NCBI RefSeq assembly: GCF_009908295.1
Contig: NZ_JAAALO010000002.1
Coordinates: 285,490-349,489, forward strand
Reading direction: 5' to 3'
Source of the DNA: Micromonospora rubida
GTDB lineage: Bacteria > Actinomycetota > Actinomycetes > Mycobacteriales > Micromonosporaceae
Length of the DNA: 64,000 nucleotides
The notes below the pieces were generated by a model. The model saw only the letters and a list, made by a program, of their open reading frames with translations. It had not been told where the DNA came from and did no database searches. The translations under genes were made by a program, and so were the position numbers. Below, one piece after another: positions 27,944 to 36,833 of this stretch. Every line of letters starts with the position of its first letter. Position 1 is the first letter of the stretch.

Positions 27944-28849
27944 TCAGCCCGGGAGGTCGACGGTGCGGCCCTCGGCGCGGGCGGTCTCGGCGGCGACCAG
28001 GACGGCCACCACCTCCCGGCCGAACCGGACGTCGCAGCGGTGGTCCCGGGTGCCGGAGTCGATCTCCTCGGCGAGCTGGTCGATCGCGACGGAGAACGCG
28101 GTCAGCGCGTTGCCGTCCCCGGGCGGGACCTCCAGCACGCCGTCCTCCCCGAAGAAGACGAAGTCGCGGGTGGTGGCCTCGGGCGGCGCGTCGAGGGTGA
28201 GCGACACCGTGCTGGTCGCCCCGCCGTCGTGGGTGAGCAGCAGGTGGACCAGGCCGCTCGGGCCGTCGACGGCCGCGACCCGGGTCACCCGGCCGAGCAC
28301 CGGCAGGATGATCGACAGGGCGTGCGGGCCGATGTCCCACAACGCGCCCCGGTCCCGCCGCCACTGCGACGCGCCGTACGGGTTGCCGGGCTGGAAGATG
28401 GACGTGAACATCGTCGCCCGGGCGTGCTGCCACCCCCCGGCCGCCGCGGTCGAGGCGAGGAAGCCGGTCACGTTCGGGTGGAACCGCTGGGTGAAGAACA
28501 CCACGGAGGCGACGCCGGACTGCCCGGCCGCGGCGACCACCCGATCGGCGTCGGCGAGGGTGAGCGCCAGCGGCTTGTCCAGCAGCAGGTGCCGGCCGGC
28601 CGTGGCAGCCCGGACGGCGATGTCGGCCTGCACGTCCGGGGGCAGCGCCACGGCGACCGCGTCGGAGGCGTCGATCAGCGCGTCGATCTCGGTGAAGACG
28701 GGCACCCCGTGCCGCCGCGCCAGCTCCGCCGCCTTGTCGGGGTTGCGGCCCCAGACCCCGGCCAACTCGGCACGGGGGTGCGCGCCGATCGCCGCCGCGT
28801 GCGTCTCCGCCGCCCAGTGGCCGGTGCCGAACAAGCCGAACCGCAGCAC
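27944..28849 (-). CDS. Gfo/Idh/MocA-family oxidoreductase
   Basis: 301 residues. N-terminal NAD(P)-binding Rossmann fold with FGLFGTGHWA, the family lysine motif DKPLALT (about residue 92), and a C-terminal alpha/beta domain including DIGPHALSIIL. Members oxidise or reduce sugars, inositols or related polyols; the substrate is not predictable here. GTG 28849, preceded by GGGAG, gives the normal N-terminus starting at the Rossmann strand; the much longer open frame upstream overlaps the divergent membrane gene and was rejected. Confidence 0.92.
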   Translation of the reverse strand: MLRFGLFGTGHWAAETHAAAIGAHPRAELAGVWGRNPDKAAELARRHGVPVFTEIDALIDASDAVAVALPPDVQADIAVRAATAGRHLLLDKPLALTLADADRVVAAAGQSGVASVVFFTQRFHPNVTGFLASTAAAGGWQHARATMFTSIFQPGNPYGASQWRRDRGALWDIGPHALSIILPVLGRVTRVAAVDGPSGLVHLLLTHDGGATSTVSLTLDAPPEATTRDFVFFGEDGVLEVPPGDGNALTAFSVAIDQLAEEIDSGTRDHRCDVRFGREVVAVLVAAETARAEGRTVDLPG

Positions 28850-29152
28850 GTGTACTCCCGGTGTCGTCGCTGGCCACGGCGGTCCCGTGGCCGTGATCCA
28901 CGCTAGTCGCCCGGCCGGTCCGACGCAGCCGACGGGTCGGACCGAACCGGGCCAGGGCACCTGCGCTCCGGCGAACCCGGGCGGATCGGACCAGGCCGGG
29001 CCGACCCGCGCACCGGCCGACCCGGACGCACCGGAGCAGGCCGGGCCGGTTCGACCATGGGCGGGCTGACGGTTGGCGCGGGCGGAACCGGTAGCGGGCG
29101 CGGCGGCGGACCGGGCCGGGGCGAGTACTACACCGGTTAGTAGGCTGTCCCG
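28850..29152. other. Divergent intergenic region with dyad before the membrane-protein pair
   Basis: 303 bases between the divergent oxidoreductase and membrane-protein genes. The middle is GC-rich and low in complexity (repeated CCGGGCCG and GACCCG words) without a credible gene. Near the right end, at 29126-29142, TACTA and TAGTA half-sites flank ACCGGT, forming a near-palindrome about ten bases before the GTG start. It could be an operator or part of a leaderless promoter. Confidence 0.4.
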
Positions 29153-29578
29153 GTGACCGAGACTCCGACGCCGGTGGCGTCGATGACCAGCGCCGCCGCG
29201 GCCGGCTCGCCGGTGGACGGGATCCTCGCGACGGCGACGATCGTGCTGTCGCTCGTACTCGCGGTGTGGGCACTGGTGGCGGCGATGCGCAACCGGCCGC
29301 CGGACCGGGTGCAGGTTGCCGGCCTGGCCGTGCTGGAGCTGGGCCTGCTCGCGCTGACGGTGGCGGCGCTGGTGGCGCTCGGCGGCGGCGAGCGGCCGGG
29401 CGAGCCCGGCGCGTTCTTCGGCTACCTGGTGACGCTGGTCTGCCTGCCGGCGCTGGCCTGGGTGCTGGCCCGGATGGAGCCGACCCGGTGGGGGTCGGCG
29501 ATCATCTGCGCGATCTGCCTGGTGACCCCGGTCGTGGTGGTCCGGCTGCAACAGACCTGGGAGGCGCTCGGTGGCTGA
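29153..29578 (+). CDS. Small integral membrane protein, four helices, unknown function
   Basis: 141 residues, almost entirely four hydrophobic segments (about residues 22-42, 51-75, 82-102, 112-132) with short loops. No recognised family motif. GTG 29153 has no Shine-Dalgarno and sits close to a TAGTAGGCT element, so the transcript may be leaderless. The end overlaps the next membrane-protein gene by eight bases; the two look like a coupled pair and may form a complex. Confidence 0.8.
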   Translation: MTETPTPVASMTSAAAAGSPVDGILATATIVLSLVLAVWALVAAMRNRPPDRVQVAGLAVLELGLLALTVAALVALGGGERPGEPGAFFGYLVTLVCLPALAWVLARMEPTRWGSAIICAICLVTPVVVVRLQQTWEALGG

Positions 29579-29993
29579 GACGAAGACCCCCCGGCTGGCC
29601 ACCAACTCCGGGCCCGGCCGGCTGCTGATCGCCGTGTACCTCGTGTTCGCCATCGCCGCGACCTCCCGGGCGGGGTTGCAGATCGCCACGAAGTTCGACG
29701 AGGCCCCGGTGGCGTACCTGCTCTCGGCGCTGGCCGCGCTCATCTACATCGTGGCCGCGGTGGGGCTGGCCCGGGCCGGCCACGCGGGCCGGCGGATCGC
29801 GCTGGCCTGCTGCGCGGTGGAGCTCGTCGGGGTGGTCGGCGTCGGCGCCCTCAGCCTGGTCGACCCGGACCTCTTTCCGGACGAGACGGTCTGGTCGCAG
29901 TTCGGCAGCGGCTACGGCTACGTCCCGCTGCTGCTCCCCGTGCTCGGCCTGCTCTGGCTCTGGCACACCCGCCCCCACCCCCACCCCCACTGA
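29571..29993 (+). CDS. Small integral membrane protein, unknown function
   Basis: 140 residues with four predicted membrane segments (about 15-32, 47-67, 76-98, 115-134) and a His/Pro-rich tail (HTRPHPHPH) that might bind metal or be simple low-complexity sequence. It starts GTG 29571, inside the previous gene. Composition resembles the upstream partner, so a joint role is likely; no function can be named. Confidence 0.8.
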   Translation: MAETKTPRLATNSGPGRLLIAVYLVFAIAATSRAGLQIATKFDEAPVAYLLSALAALIYIVAAVGLARAGHAGRRIALACCAVELVGVVGVGALSLVDPDLFPDETVWSQFGSGYGYVPLLLPVLGLLWLWHTRPHPHPH

Positions 29994-30000
29994 CCCCCCG

Positions 30001-30062
30001 CGCTCTTTCACGGAAAGAGTGGGCATGGGACGCGAAATGGCCACTCTTTCCGTGAAAGAGCG
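30001..30062. repeat. Nested palindrome, REP-like element and probable bidirectional terminator
   Basis: Two 22-base arms (30001-30022 and 30041-30062) are exact reverse complements around an 18-base centre. Each arm is itself a palindrome, CTCTTTC-ACG-GAAAGAG and CTCTTTC-CGT-GAAAGAG. It sits between convergent genes, so it can terminate both transcripts. Paired palindromes like this are the hallmark of dispersed REP/BIME-type repeats. Confidence 0.85.
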
Positions 30063-30096
30063 GCCACTTCGTGGGGGGAGGGGGGAGGGGGGAGGG

Positions 30097-30855
30097 TTAG
30101 GAGTTGGGGCCGCCGGATACGTAGATGACCTGGCCGGAGACGAAGGACGCGCCCTCGCTGGCCAGGAACGAGATGGTGTGGGCGACGTCCTCGGGGCGGC
30201 CCACCCGGCGGACCGGGATCTCCTGCTCGGTGTGCTTCTGGAGGGCCTCGAAGTCCACCTTCATCCGGGCGGCGGTCGCGGCGGTCATGTCGGTGACGAT
30301 GAACCCGGGGGCGACCGCGTTGACGGTGACGCCGAACGGGCCCAGCTCGATGGCGAGGGTCTTGGTGAAGCCCTGCATGCCCGCCTTCGCCGCCGCGTAG
30401 TTGGCCTGCCCCCGGTTGCCCAGCGCCGAGGTGCTGGACAGGTTGACGATCCGGCCCCACTTCCGCTCGACCATGTGCTTCTGGGTGGCCTGGCTGAACA
30501 GGAACGCGCCGCGCAGGTGCACGCCCAGGACGGTGTCCCAGTCGGCGTCGGTCATCTTGAACAGCAGGTTGTCCCGGAGCACCCCGGCGTTGTTGACCAG
30601 CACGGTCGGCGCGCCCAGCTCGGTGGCGACCCGCTCGACGGCCGCCTCGACCTGGCCCCGGACGGCGACGTCCGCGCCGACGCCGAGGGCCCGGCCGCCC
30701 GCCGCGACGATCGCGTCCACGGTGTCCCTGGTGGCCGACTCCTCGATGTCGACCACGGCGACGGCCAGGCCGTCGGCGGCGAGCCGGCGGGCGGTGGCCG
30801 CCCCGATCCCCCGCGCGGCCCCGGTGACGATCGCGACCCGCTGCTCCTCGGACAT
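30097..30855 (-). CDS. fabG: 3-oxoacyl-ACP reductase-type short-chain dehydrogenase
   Basis: 252 residues, a classical SDR. The cofactor motif TGAARGIG is near residue 11, NNAG near 87, and the catalytic Ser-Tyr-Lys set is in NLSSTSALG and ANYAAAKAG. Strand beta-3 keeps an acidic residue (VVDIEE), which usually suits NAD(H) better than NADP(H), so a role in oxidation rather than fatty-acid elongation is possible. It stands alone with no other fatty-acid genes nearby; fabG is the nearest named family, not a proven function. Confidence 0.85.
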   Translation of the reverse strand: MSEEQRVAIVTGAARGIGAATARRLAADGLAVAVVDIEESATRDTVDAIVAAGGRALGVGADVAVRGQVEAAVERVATELGAPTVLVNNAGVLRDNLLFKMTDADWDTVLGVHLRGAFLFSQATQKHMVERKWGRIVNLSSTSALGNRGQANYAAAKAGMQGFTKTLAIELGPFGVTVNAVAPGFIVTDMTAATAARMKVDFEALQKHTEQEIPVRRVGRPEDVAHTISFLASEGASFVSGQVIYVSGGPNS

Positions 30856-30914
30856 GCCTACCTCCCGGTAACCTACGGCGATCCCCGGAGCCTAGCCCAC
30901 CCCGCCGGTCAGAG

Positions 30915-30981
30915 GGCGGCCCCGCGACAGAGGCGGGGAGCCCACCCCCGGGGTCAGTAGGCGGCCCCGCGACAGAGGCGG
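30915..30981. repeat. Direct repeat duplicating the 3' end of the GH13 gene
   Basis: A 22-base sequence at 30915-30936 recurs exactly at 30960-30981. The second copy encodes the last residues of the GH13 enzyme (LCRGAA); the first lies just beyond its stop, 45 bases away. It looks like a small local duplication. Confidence 0.8.
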
Positions 30982-32606
30982 ATCCAGCGGTAGCCGTACC
31001 CGGCGAGCTTGAGCGCGTCGAGCTTGCCCACCTCGCCGTAGTTGCGGTCGGCGAGGACGTCTCTCGGCAGGTCCGCCTCGTCGGCGAGCGTGCCGAGGTC
31101 GACCTCGACGTCGTCGGTGCCGAGGTTGTGCAGGAAGACCATCGTCCCGGTCGGACCGTCGGCGCGGTGGGCGAGCACCCCGTGCGGCATCGGCACGTCG
31201 ATGTGGGTGGTCGAGCCGGAGCCGATCTCCGGTGCCTCGCGCAGCGTCCGGATCATCCGCTCGAACCACGACAGCAGCGACGTGTGGTCGCCGCGCTGGG
31301 CGGTGACGTTGACCTTCTCGTACGAGAAGTCGCCCTTGTCGATCACCGGGCGGACCAGCTTCTCCGGGTCGGCCGTGGAGAAGCCGGCGTTCGGCTTGTA
31401 CGACCACTGCATCGGGGTACGGATCGCCTCCCGGCCGGGCAGCGAGAGGTCCTCGCCCATCCCGATCTCCTCGCCGTAGCGCAGCACCGGCGTGCCGCGC
31501 AGCGAGAACTGGAGCGCGTACGCCAGCTCGATGCGCCGTCGGTCGTTGCCGAGCATCGGGGCGAGCCGGCGACGGATGCCCCGGTCGTAGATCCGCATGT
31601 CCTCGTCGGGGCCGAACTCGGCGTACACCTGGTTGCGCTGCTCGGTGGTGAGCCGGGACAGGTCGATCTCGTCGTGGTTGCGCAGGAAGGTGGCCCACTG
31701 CCCGCCGGTGGGCAGGATCGGGGTGTCCCGCAGGGCCTCGATCACCGGCTCCGGGTCCTGGCGGGCCAGGGCGAGCACGAGCCGGCCGTTGAGCATGAAG
31801 TCGAAGAGCATGTGGATGCGGTTGCCGGAGCCCGCGCCGTCGCCGAAGAAGGTGGGAAGCTGGTCGGGCTCCACGTTGGCCTCGGCGAGCAGGACGGCGT
31901 CGCCGCGCCGCCACTGGACGTGCTGACGCAGCTCGGTGAGGTACTCGAAGTCCTTCGGCGAGTTCGGGTTGCCCGGCTCGGTCAGCTCGATGATGAACGG
32001 CACCGCGTCCATCCGGAACCCGGAGACGCCGAGCTGGAGCCAGAACGAGACGATCTTCTTGACCTCGGCGCGGACCTCGGGGTTGTTGAAGTTCAGGTCG
32101 GGTTGGTACTTGTAGAACCGGTGGTAGTACCAGGCCTTGGCGGTCCGGTCGTAGCTCCACGTCTCCTTCTGCTCGCCCGGGAAGACCATGCCCTGGTGCC
32201 GGTCGTCCGGCTCGTGGTCGGCCCAGACGAACCAGTCCCGGTACGGCGAGTCGGGCGAGGACCGGGCGGACTGGAACCACGGGTGCTCGTCCGAGGTGTG
32301 GTTGACCACCAGGTCGATGATCACCCGGATGCCCCGGTTCTGCGCCTGGTGCAGCAGCTCGGCGAAGTCGCCGAGGGTGCCGAAGCGGGGGTCCACGTTG
32401 TAGAAGTCGGTGACGTCGTAGCCGTCGTCCTTGTTCGGCGACGGGTGGATCGGGTGCAGCCACAGGCAGGTCACCCCCAGCCGGGCCAGGTAGTCGAGCC
32501 GGCCGATGAGGCCGCGGATGTCGCCGACCCCGTCACCGTCGGAGTCCGCGTACGTGTCGATGTCGAGGCAGTAGACGACCGCCTCGGAGTACCACCTGTC
32601 ACCCAT
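30954..32606 (-). CDS. GH13 alpha-amylase family protein, trehalose synthase-like
   Basis: 550 residues, close in length and motif order to trehalose synthase (TreS, maltose-trehalose interconversion). Seen: YADSDGDGVGDIRGL near the N-terminus, DLVVNHTSDEHPWF, the nucleophile in GFRMDAVPF (D200), the acid/base Glu in LLAEANVEP, and the third acid in LRNHDEID. LAPMLGNDRRRIELAYAL is typical of the TreS/amylosucrase branch. ATG 32606 begins MGDRWYSEAVVY; the longer upstream frame overlaps the divergent gene. Substrate (maltose/trehalose or glucan) is inferred. Confidence 0.87.
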   Translation of the reverse strand: MGDRWYSEAVVYCLDIDTYADSDGDGVGDIRGLIGRLDYLARLGVTCLWLHPIHPSPNKDDGYDVTDFYNVDPRFGTLGDFAELLHQAQNRGIRVIIDLVVNHTSDEHPWFQSARSSPDSPYRDWFVWADHEPDDRHQGMVFPGEQKETWSYDRTAKAWYYHRFYKYQPDLNFNNPEVRAEVKKIVSFWLQLGVSGFRMDAVPFIIELTEPGNPNSPKDFEYLTELRQHVQWRRGDAVLLAEANVEPDQLPTFFGDGAGSGNRIHMLFDFMLNGRLVLALARQDPEPVIEALRDTPILPTGGQWATFLRNHDEIDLSRLTTEQRNQVYAEFGPDEDMRIYDRGIRRRLAPMLGNDRRRIELAYALQFSLRGTPVLRYGEEIGMGEDLSLPGREAIRTPMQWSYKPNAGFSTADPEKLVRPVIDKGDFSYEKVNVTAQRGDHTSLLSWFERMIRTLREAPEIGSGSTTHIDVPMPHGVLAHRADGPTGTMVFLHNLGTDDVEVDLGTLADEADLPRDVLADRNYGEVGKLDALKLAGYGYRWIRLCRGAAY

Positions 32607-32736
32607 GCCGGCGTACCTTCTCCGATTCCGGCTCCCCGCAAACGTGAACGCCGCCCGCGTCGGGGCGGGTGGGCCGGGTCGCGGGCCTCGGCAGCCCCGG
32701 AGCCCGGGCGACGGGACCGGCGGTAGCGTGCCGGTC

Positions 32737-33384
32737 ATGGATACGGGGTCGAACAGCGGAGACCGGGACATGGATGCGGGGTCGAACGGCGGAAACCTGG
32801 ACGTCGACTGGGCCGAGGGCCGGTGGCTGCACCGGCCGGTCCGGTCGGAGCCGACCCTCGATGGCGGGCTGCTCGTCGAGCCGGGCGCGGGCAGCGATTT
32901 CTGGCGGCACACCAGCTACGGCTTCGTGCACGACGACGGGCCGGCCCTGCTCGCCCCGCTGCCCGGCGGCACCGCCGTGGAGGTCGACTTCCGGCTCGAC
33001 TACACGGAGCAGTTCGACCAGGCCGGCGTGCTGGTCCGGGTGGACGAGCGGAACTGGGTCAAGGCCGGGGTGGAGGTCAGCGACGGCCAGCCACAGGTCG
33101 GGGCCGTCGTCACCCGGGAGTTCTCGGACTGGTCGGTCGCCCCGGTGCCGGACTGGTCGGGGCGGGACGTCACGGTCCGGGTCAGCCGGGCCGGCGACGC
33201 GTTGACCGTCCGGGCGCGGGCCGGCGGGGAGCCGTGGCGGCTGGTCCGGGTGGCCCCGCTCGCGCCGGACGCCGAGGCGACGGCCGGCCCGTACTGCTGC
33301 GCGCCGAGCCGGGCCGGGCTGGTCGTCCGGTTCACCGGCTGGCGGCGCGGCCCGGCCGACGCGGCGCTGCACCCGTCGGGCTGA
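32737..33384 (+). CDS. DUF1349-like concanavalin-fold protein
   Basis: 215 residues. A beta-rich fold of the DUF1349/laminin-G-like type, with DFWRHTSYGFVHDDG, VEVDFRLDYTEQFDQAGVLVRVDERNWVKAG split around the core, and CCAPSRAGL near the end. These proteins probably bind carbohydrate; no enzyme activity is established. ATG 32737 stands seven bases after a TAGCGT -10-like hexamer, suggesting a leaderless mRNA. A second in-frame ATG (32770) starts an imperfect 33-base repeat of the first codons and is an alternative start. Divergent to the GH13 gene. Confidence 0.82.
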   Translation: MDTGSNSGDRDMDAGSNGGNLDVDWAEGRWLHRPVRSEPTLDGGLLVEPGAGSDFWRHTSYGFVHDDGPALLAPLPGGTAVEVDFRLDYTEQFDQAGVLVRVDERNWVKAGVEVSDGQPQVGAVVTREFSDWSVAPVPDWSGRDVTVRVSRAGDALTVRARAGGEPWRLVRVAPLAPDAEATAGPYCCAPSRAGLVVRFTGWRRGPADAALHPSG

Positions 33385-33432
33385 GAACGCAGTTGGATCG
33401 TGGGCCTGTCCGATGTTGGGAGAGGTGGGGCC

Positions 33433-34158
33433 TCAGGAGTCCTCCGGCGTGTTCCACACGGTGACCCGTGCGGTTACCTGGAAGGAGTCGTCCGGATAGC
33501 GGGTGACCTTGAACATGGCAACCCGATCCTTGTTGGTGGTCAGGCAGCCGATCCGGTCGATCGGGATATGAACCCACTCGGCGCCGTGTGTGGAGACGCG
33601 GTCCGCGCATTGCTGCCTGGTGGGCTCGCCCGGTCCCGGCCACAGGGCGATCTGCCCCCAACTTGCGTGTAGCGCACCATCCGCGTTGGCCGAATCCCGG
33701 TTCAGGTCGTCGTCGGTCGAGAAGTACCTCTGCACCGTCGGCGGCACGGTGTCGAGATCGACGCCGAGGGTGGCGAACCGCACCTCGCCGCTCCACCGAA
33801 CCTCGCCGATCGACGGGGCGGTCGCGCTGGAAACCGGCGGGGTCACCGGGGTGGCCGCAGGACCCGGCGTGGCCGGGGAGGTGGCCGAGGCATTCGGCAT
33901 CGGTGTGGCGCCGGCCGGGCCGCTCGCTCCGGCATTCGGCGTGCTCTCCGGCGGTGCGTCCCTGTCGTCGCCGCTGGCCACCCCGTAAACCGCCACAGCG
34001 GCCGCGATCAGGGCTCCCACCAAGCTGATAAGGGCGCCCAGCACGGCCCCCCTGCCACTCCCGTCCAGTTTCTGGTGGTAGTGGCGGCTCAGGCGTTGCC
34101 GCAGGCTCCGCCGCTCGTCGGGCTTGTGGTTGCTGGGCATACCCTCCGGCACCGCCAC
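33433..34158 (-). CDS. Single-pass membrane protein with extracytoplasmic domain, unknown
   Basis: 241 residues. A basic cytoplasmic N-terminus (HKPDERRSLRQRLSRHYHQ), one membrane helix (about residues 41-62), a Pro/Ala/Thr-rich linker, then a roughly 120-residue outer domain with two cysteines that could form a disulfide. No family recognised. GTG 34158 follows GAGGAGGGG at good spacing and is preferred over ATG 34140, which has GGAGG only two bases away. It stands between the DUF1349-like and DedA genes without clear linkage. Confidence 0.7.
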   Translation of the reverse strand: MAVPEGMPSNHKPDERRSLRQRLSRHYHQKLDGSGRGAVLGALISLVGALIAAAVAVYGVASGDDRDAPPESTPNAGASGPAGATPMPNASATSPATPGPAATPVTPPVSSATAPSIGEVRWSGEVRFATLGVDLDTVPPTVQRYFSTDDDLNRDSANADGALHASWGQIALWPGPGEPTRQQCADRVSTHGAEWVHIPIDRIGCLTTNKDRVAMFKVTRYPDDSFQVTARVTVWNTPEDS

Positions 34159-34404
34159 CGCGATTCCCCTCCTCGCCTCGACCCTGACGGGCCGCCCGGG
34201 CCCATCGACCATCATCATGGCAAAGCGGGGAGGCGGGTCGCACGTGCGGACCGAAGGCCCAAGAGACGGGTTGCGTCCGGGGGAGCACCGTGCGACGTGC
34301 CGGCGTCGGCCCGGACGGGGGGTGCGGTCACCGGCAGGTGTGATCGCCTCCGGGATGGGTAACACACTTTGATCCCCCGGCCAGCTTTCAGCGGAAGGAC
34401 CCTC

Positions 34405-35076
34405 ATGGCCCACGCCCAGGACGTCGATCCTTCGCAGTTCACCGGCCTGACCGGGTGGGTGGCCAGCGTCATCGACTCGCTCGGCGCGGTCGGGGTGGCC
34501 GCGCTGGTCGCCCTGGAGAGCATCATCCCGCCGATCCCGAGCGAGGTCGTGCTGGCCATGGCGGGGTACCTCGCGGCCGAGGGGCGGTTCAACCTCGTCC
34601 TCATCGTGGTCGCCGCGACGGTCGGCTCGGTGGTCGGCGCGCTGGTGCTCTACTGGCTCGGCGCGGCCGTCGGCGAGGACCGGCTGAAGCGGTGGCTGGA
34701 TCACATCCCCCTGGTCGACCGGGAGGACCTGGAGAAGGCCAACCGGTGGTTCGAGCGGCACGGCCGGTGGGCGGTGCTGGTCGGCCGGGTGGTGCCGGTG
34801 GTGCGCAGCCTGGTCTCCGTCCCCGCCGGGGCGAACCGGATGCCGCTGGGCGAGTTCATCCTGCTGACCACGCTGGGCAGCGGGGTGTGGAACGCGCTGA
34901 TCGTCGGCGCCGGCTTCGCGCTCGGGTCACGCTGGGAGGATGTGGACCAGTACAGCAGCTGGTTCAACTACGCGATCTTCGCGGTCTTCGGCGTGATGGT
35001 CGTGGGCTGGGCGGTGAAAAAGGTGCGCCGCCGCCGCGCGCGGCGCGACCGGCAGTCCATGACCACCGGCCGCTGA
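34405..35076 (+). CDS. DedA-family membrane protein
   Basis: 223 residues, DedA/SNARE-associated fold: ESIIPPIPSEVVLAMAGYLAA near residue 35, then GRVVPVVRSLVSVPAGANRM, the conserved re-entrant loop containing the functionally important arginines, and terminal helices followed by a basic tail. The family transports or flips undecaprenyl phosphate and phosphatidylethanolamine-type lipids. ATG 34405 follows GGAAGGA. Monocistronic; the convergent chitinase begins 20 bases past its stop with no clear terminator between. Confidence 0.93.
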   Translation: MAHAQDVDPSQFTGLTGWVASVIDSLGAVGVAALVALESIIPPIPSEVVLAMAGYLAAEGRFNLVLIVVAATVGSVVGALVLYWLGAAVGEDRLKRWLDHIPLVDREDLEKANRWFERHGRWAVLVGRVVPVVRSLVSVPAGANRMPLGEFILLTTLGSGVWNALIVGAGFALGSRWEDVDQYSSWFNYAIFAVFGVMVVGWAVKKVRRRRARRDRQSMTTGR

Positions 35077-35096
35077 CCGCACGCTGCTGCTGCTGC

Positions 35097-36656
35097 TCAG
35101 TTGTACTGGGCGGTGATGCTGGTGAACTCCCAGGTGTTCTGGGCGATGCCGGAGCAGTTCGACACCACTCCCCCGCCGGGGCACGGCCGGTCGCGGTTGA
35201 CGGCCCAGAAGGTGAACCGGGACAGGCTGCGGGCCTTTGCCCAGTCGCGGATCTGCGTCCAGGTCGCCGCGGTGGTCAGCTCCTGCTGGTCGGACAGGCC
35301 GTTCATGCCGGAGATGCCCATGTGCGTGTACGCCGTGGCGTCGGACCAGCCGAAGGCGCTCTTCAACGCGTTCTTCAGCCCCTCGGCCGCGTTGACGGTG
35401 CTCTGGTACATGTTCGCGCCGCCGGCGAAGTCGAACGGCATGATGGTGAACGTGTCGATGTTCGCCCCGAGCGCGGCGGCCTGGTTGATCAGCCGGGTTC
35501 CGTAGTACGACGGCCCGGTGGTCGTGGTGCCGAAGGTGACGATCGTCTTGATCCCCGGGTTGTTCTGCTTGACGATCTTCAGCGCGCCGAGGATCCGGTC
35601 CTGCACCGCCTCGTTCTCGAACTCGTCGCTGTTCTCGATGTCGATGTCGATCGCCTTCAGCCCGTACGCGTTGATCACCTGCTGGTACGCCCCCGCCAGC
35701 GCGCTGGCCGACGAGCAGTTCGGGCCGAGCTTGTTGCCGCTCCACCCGCCGAAGGACGGGATGACGTCGCCCCCGGCGGCCCGGATCGCGGCGATGGTGT
35801 TGGCGTGCGCGCCGCCGGTGAGCGGGCCGCTGCCGTCCCAGGCCGGGGTGCAGCCGCCGCCGGAGAGTACGAACGCGATGGTGAACCACTTGATCCCGGT
35901 CGCACCCATCACCGTCGAGGGCGCGGGCGGGTCGCCCCAGCCCGGGTAGAGGTACGGCGCGGCGGCCATCGGGGCGTTCCCGCCGGAGCAGCCGGTGGTG
36001 GTGGCGGAGACGGCCGGCGACTTCGCCGACTCGCCCGAGGAGTTGTACGCCGCCACGGTGTAGCTGTGCGCGGAGCAGGTGGCCAGCCCGGACACCGTCG
36101 TCGAGGTTCCGGTGAGGGTGGCCTTCACGGTGCTGCCCTCGTACACCCGGTAGCCGGTGACCGTGCCGGAGACGGCGTTCCAGGCCAGCGAGACCGAGGC
36201 GGCGGTGGTGCCGGTGACCCGCAGCCCGCCCGGGGTGGCCGGGCCGCCCGGGTTGCCGCCGCCGGTGCAGGAGCCGCCGTTGACGGTGCAGTTGGTCGGG
36301 TCGCCGGTGCCGGCGACGATGAACCCGAACGACGTGCTGGCGCCCGGGGCGAGGGCGCCGTTCCAGGACTTGTTGACGGCGGTCACGTGCTGACCGGCGG
36401 TGGTCATCGTGGCGTCCCAGAAGGAGCCGAGCGAACTGCCGGCGGGCAGGTCGAACTGGACGTTCCAGGAGCCGATGCTGGCCGAGGTGTTGTTGGTGAC
36501 GGTGAACTTCGCCTCGTACCCGCTGCTCCAGCTTGAGGTGCGGACGAAGGCGGCGGTGGCCGCCGACGCGGCCGGCGGGGCCACGAGGGTGGCCGCGACG
36601 ACGGCGGCGGCGAGCGCGGCGGCGAACGTCGCCGCGCGGGGGGACCGGAGTTTCAC
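35097..36656 (-). CDS. Secreted chitinase: CBM2, fibronectin III, GH18
   Basis: 519 residues. Signal peptide (about 1-33), family 2 carbohydrate-binding module (34-140) with WSSGYEAKFTVTN, an Fn3 domain (about 150-235), and a GH18 catalytic domain. The active-site strand reads LKAIDIDIENSDEFE, keeping the Asp-x-Asp-x-Glu core, so activity is expected. GTG 36656 with TGGAGG upstream. It degrades chitin outside the cell. It lies 177 bases downstream of a second CBM2-GH18 gene on the same strand; with only 20 bases to the convergent dedA 3' end it may share transcription termination with it. Confidence 0.92.
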   Translation of the reverse strand: MKLRSPRAATFAAALAAAVVAATLVAPPAASAATAAFVRTSSWSSGYEAKFTVTNNTSASIGSWNVQFDLPAGSSLGSFWDATMTTAGQHVTAVNKSWNGALAPGASTSFGFIVAGTGDPTNCTVNGGSCTGGGNPGGPATPGGLRVTGTTAASVSLAWNAVSGTVTGYRVYEGSTVKATLTGTSTTVSGLATCSAHSYTVAAYNSSGESAKSPAVSATTTGCSGGNAPMAAAPYLYPGWGDPPAPSTVMGATGIKWFTIAFVLSGGGCTPAWDGSGPLTGGAHANTIAAIRAAGGDVIPSFGGWSGNKLGPNCSSASALAGAYQQVINAYGLKAIDIDIENSDEFENEAVQDRILGALKIVKQNNPGIKTIVTFGTTTTGPSYYGTRLINQAAALGANIDTFTIMPFDFAGGANMYQSTVNAAEGLKNALKSAFGWSDATAYTHMGISGMNGLSDQQELTTAATWTQIRDWAKARSLSRFTFWAVNRDRPCPGGGVVSNCSGIAQNTWEFTSITAQYN

Positions 36657-36833
36657 GGTGGCCTCCAGGGACCGGTGGTGGGGGTTTCCGCCCGAGGGGG
36701 GTGGGCGGGGCCGCCGGCCCGCGCGGGGCGGGCCGGCGGTGGTACGGGGGCGGTGCTGCGGGGTGGCGGTGCGGGGGTGGTGCGGCCGGGTCAGGGGCAG
36801 TGCAGGGCAGGTTGGGCCAGGGTCAGGGTCAGG

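Noticed and set aside
27944..29743. A 599-codon version of the Gfo/Idh/MocA gene
   Set aside because: The extension overlaps a divergent membrane-protein gene and has no domain. GTG 28849 with GGGAG begins exactly at the Rossmann fold.
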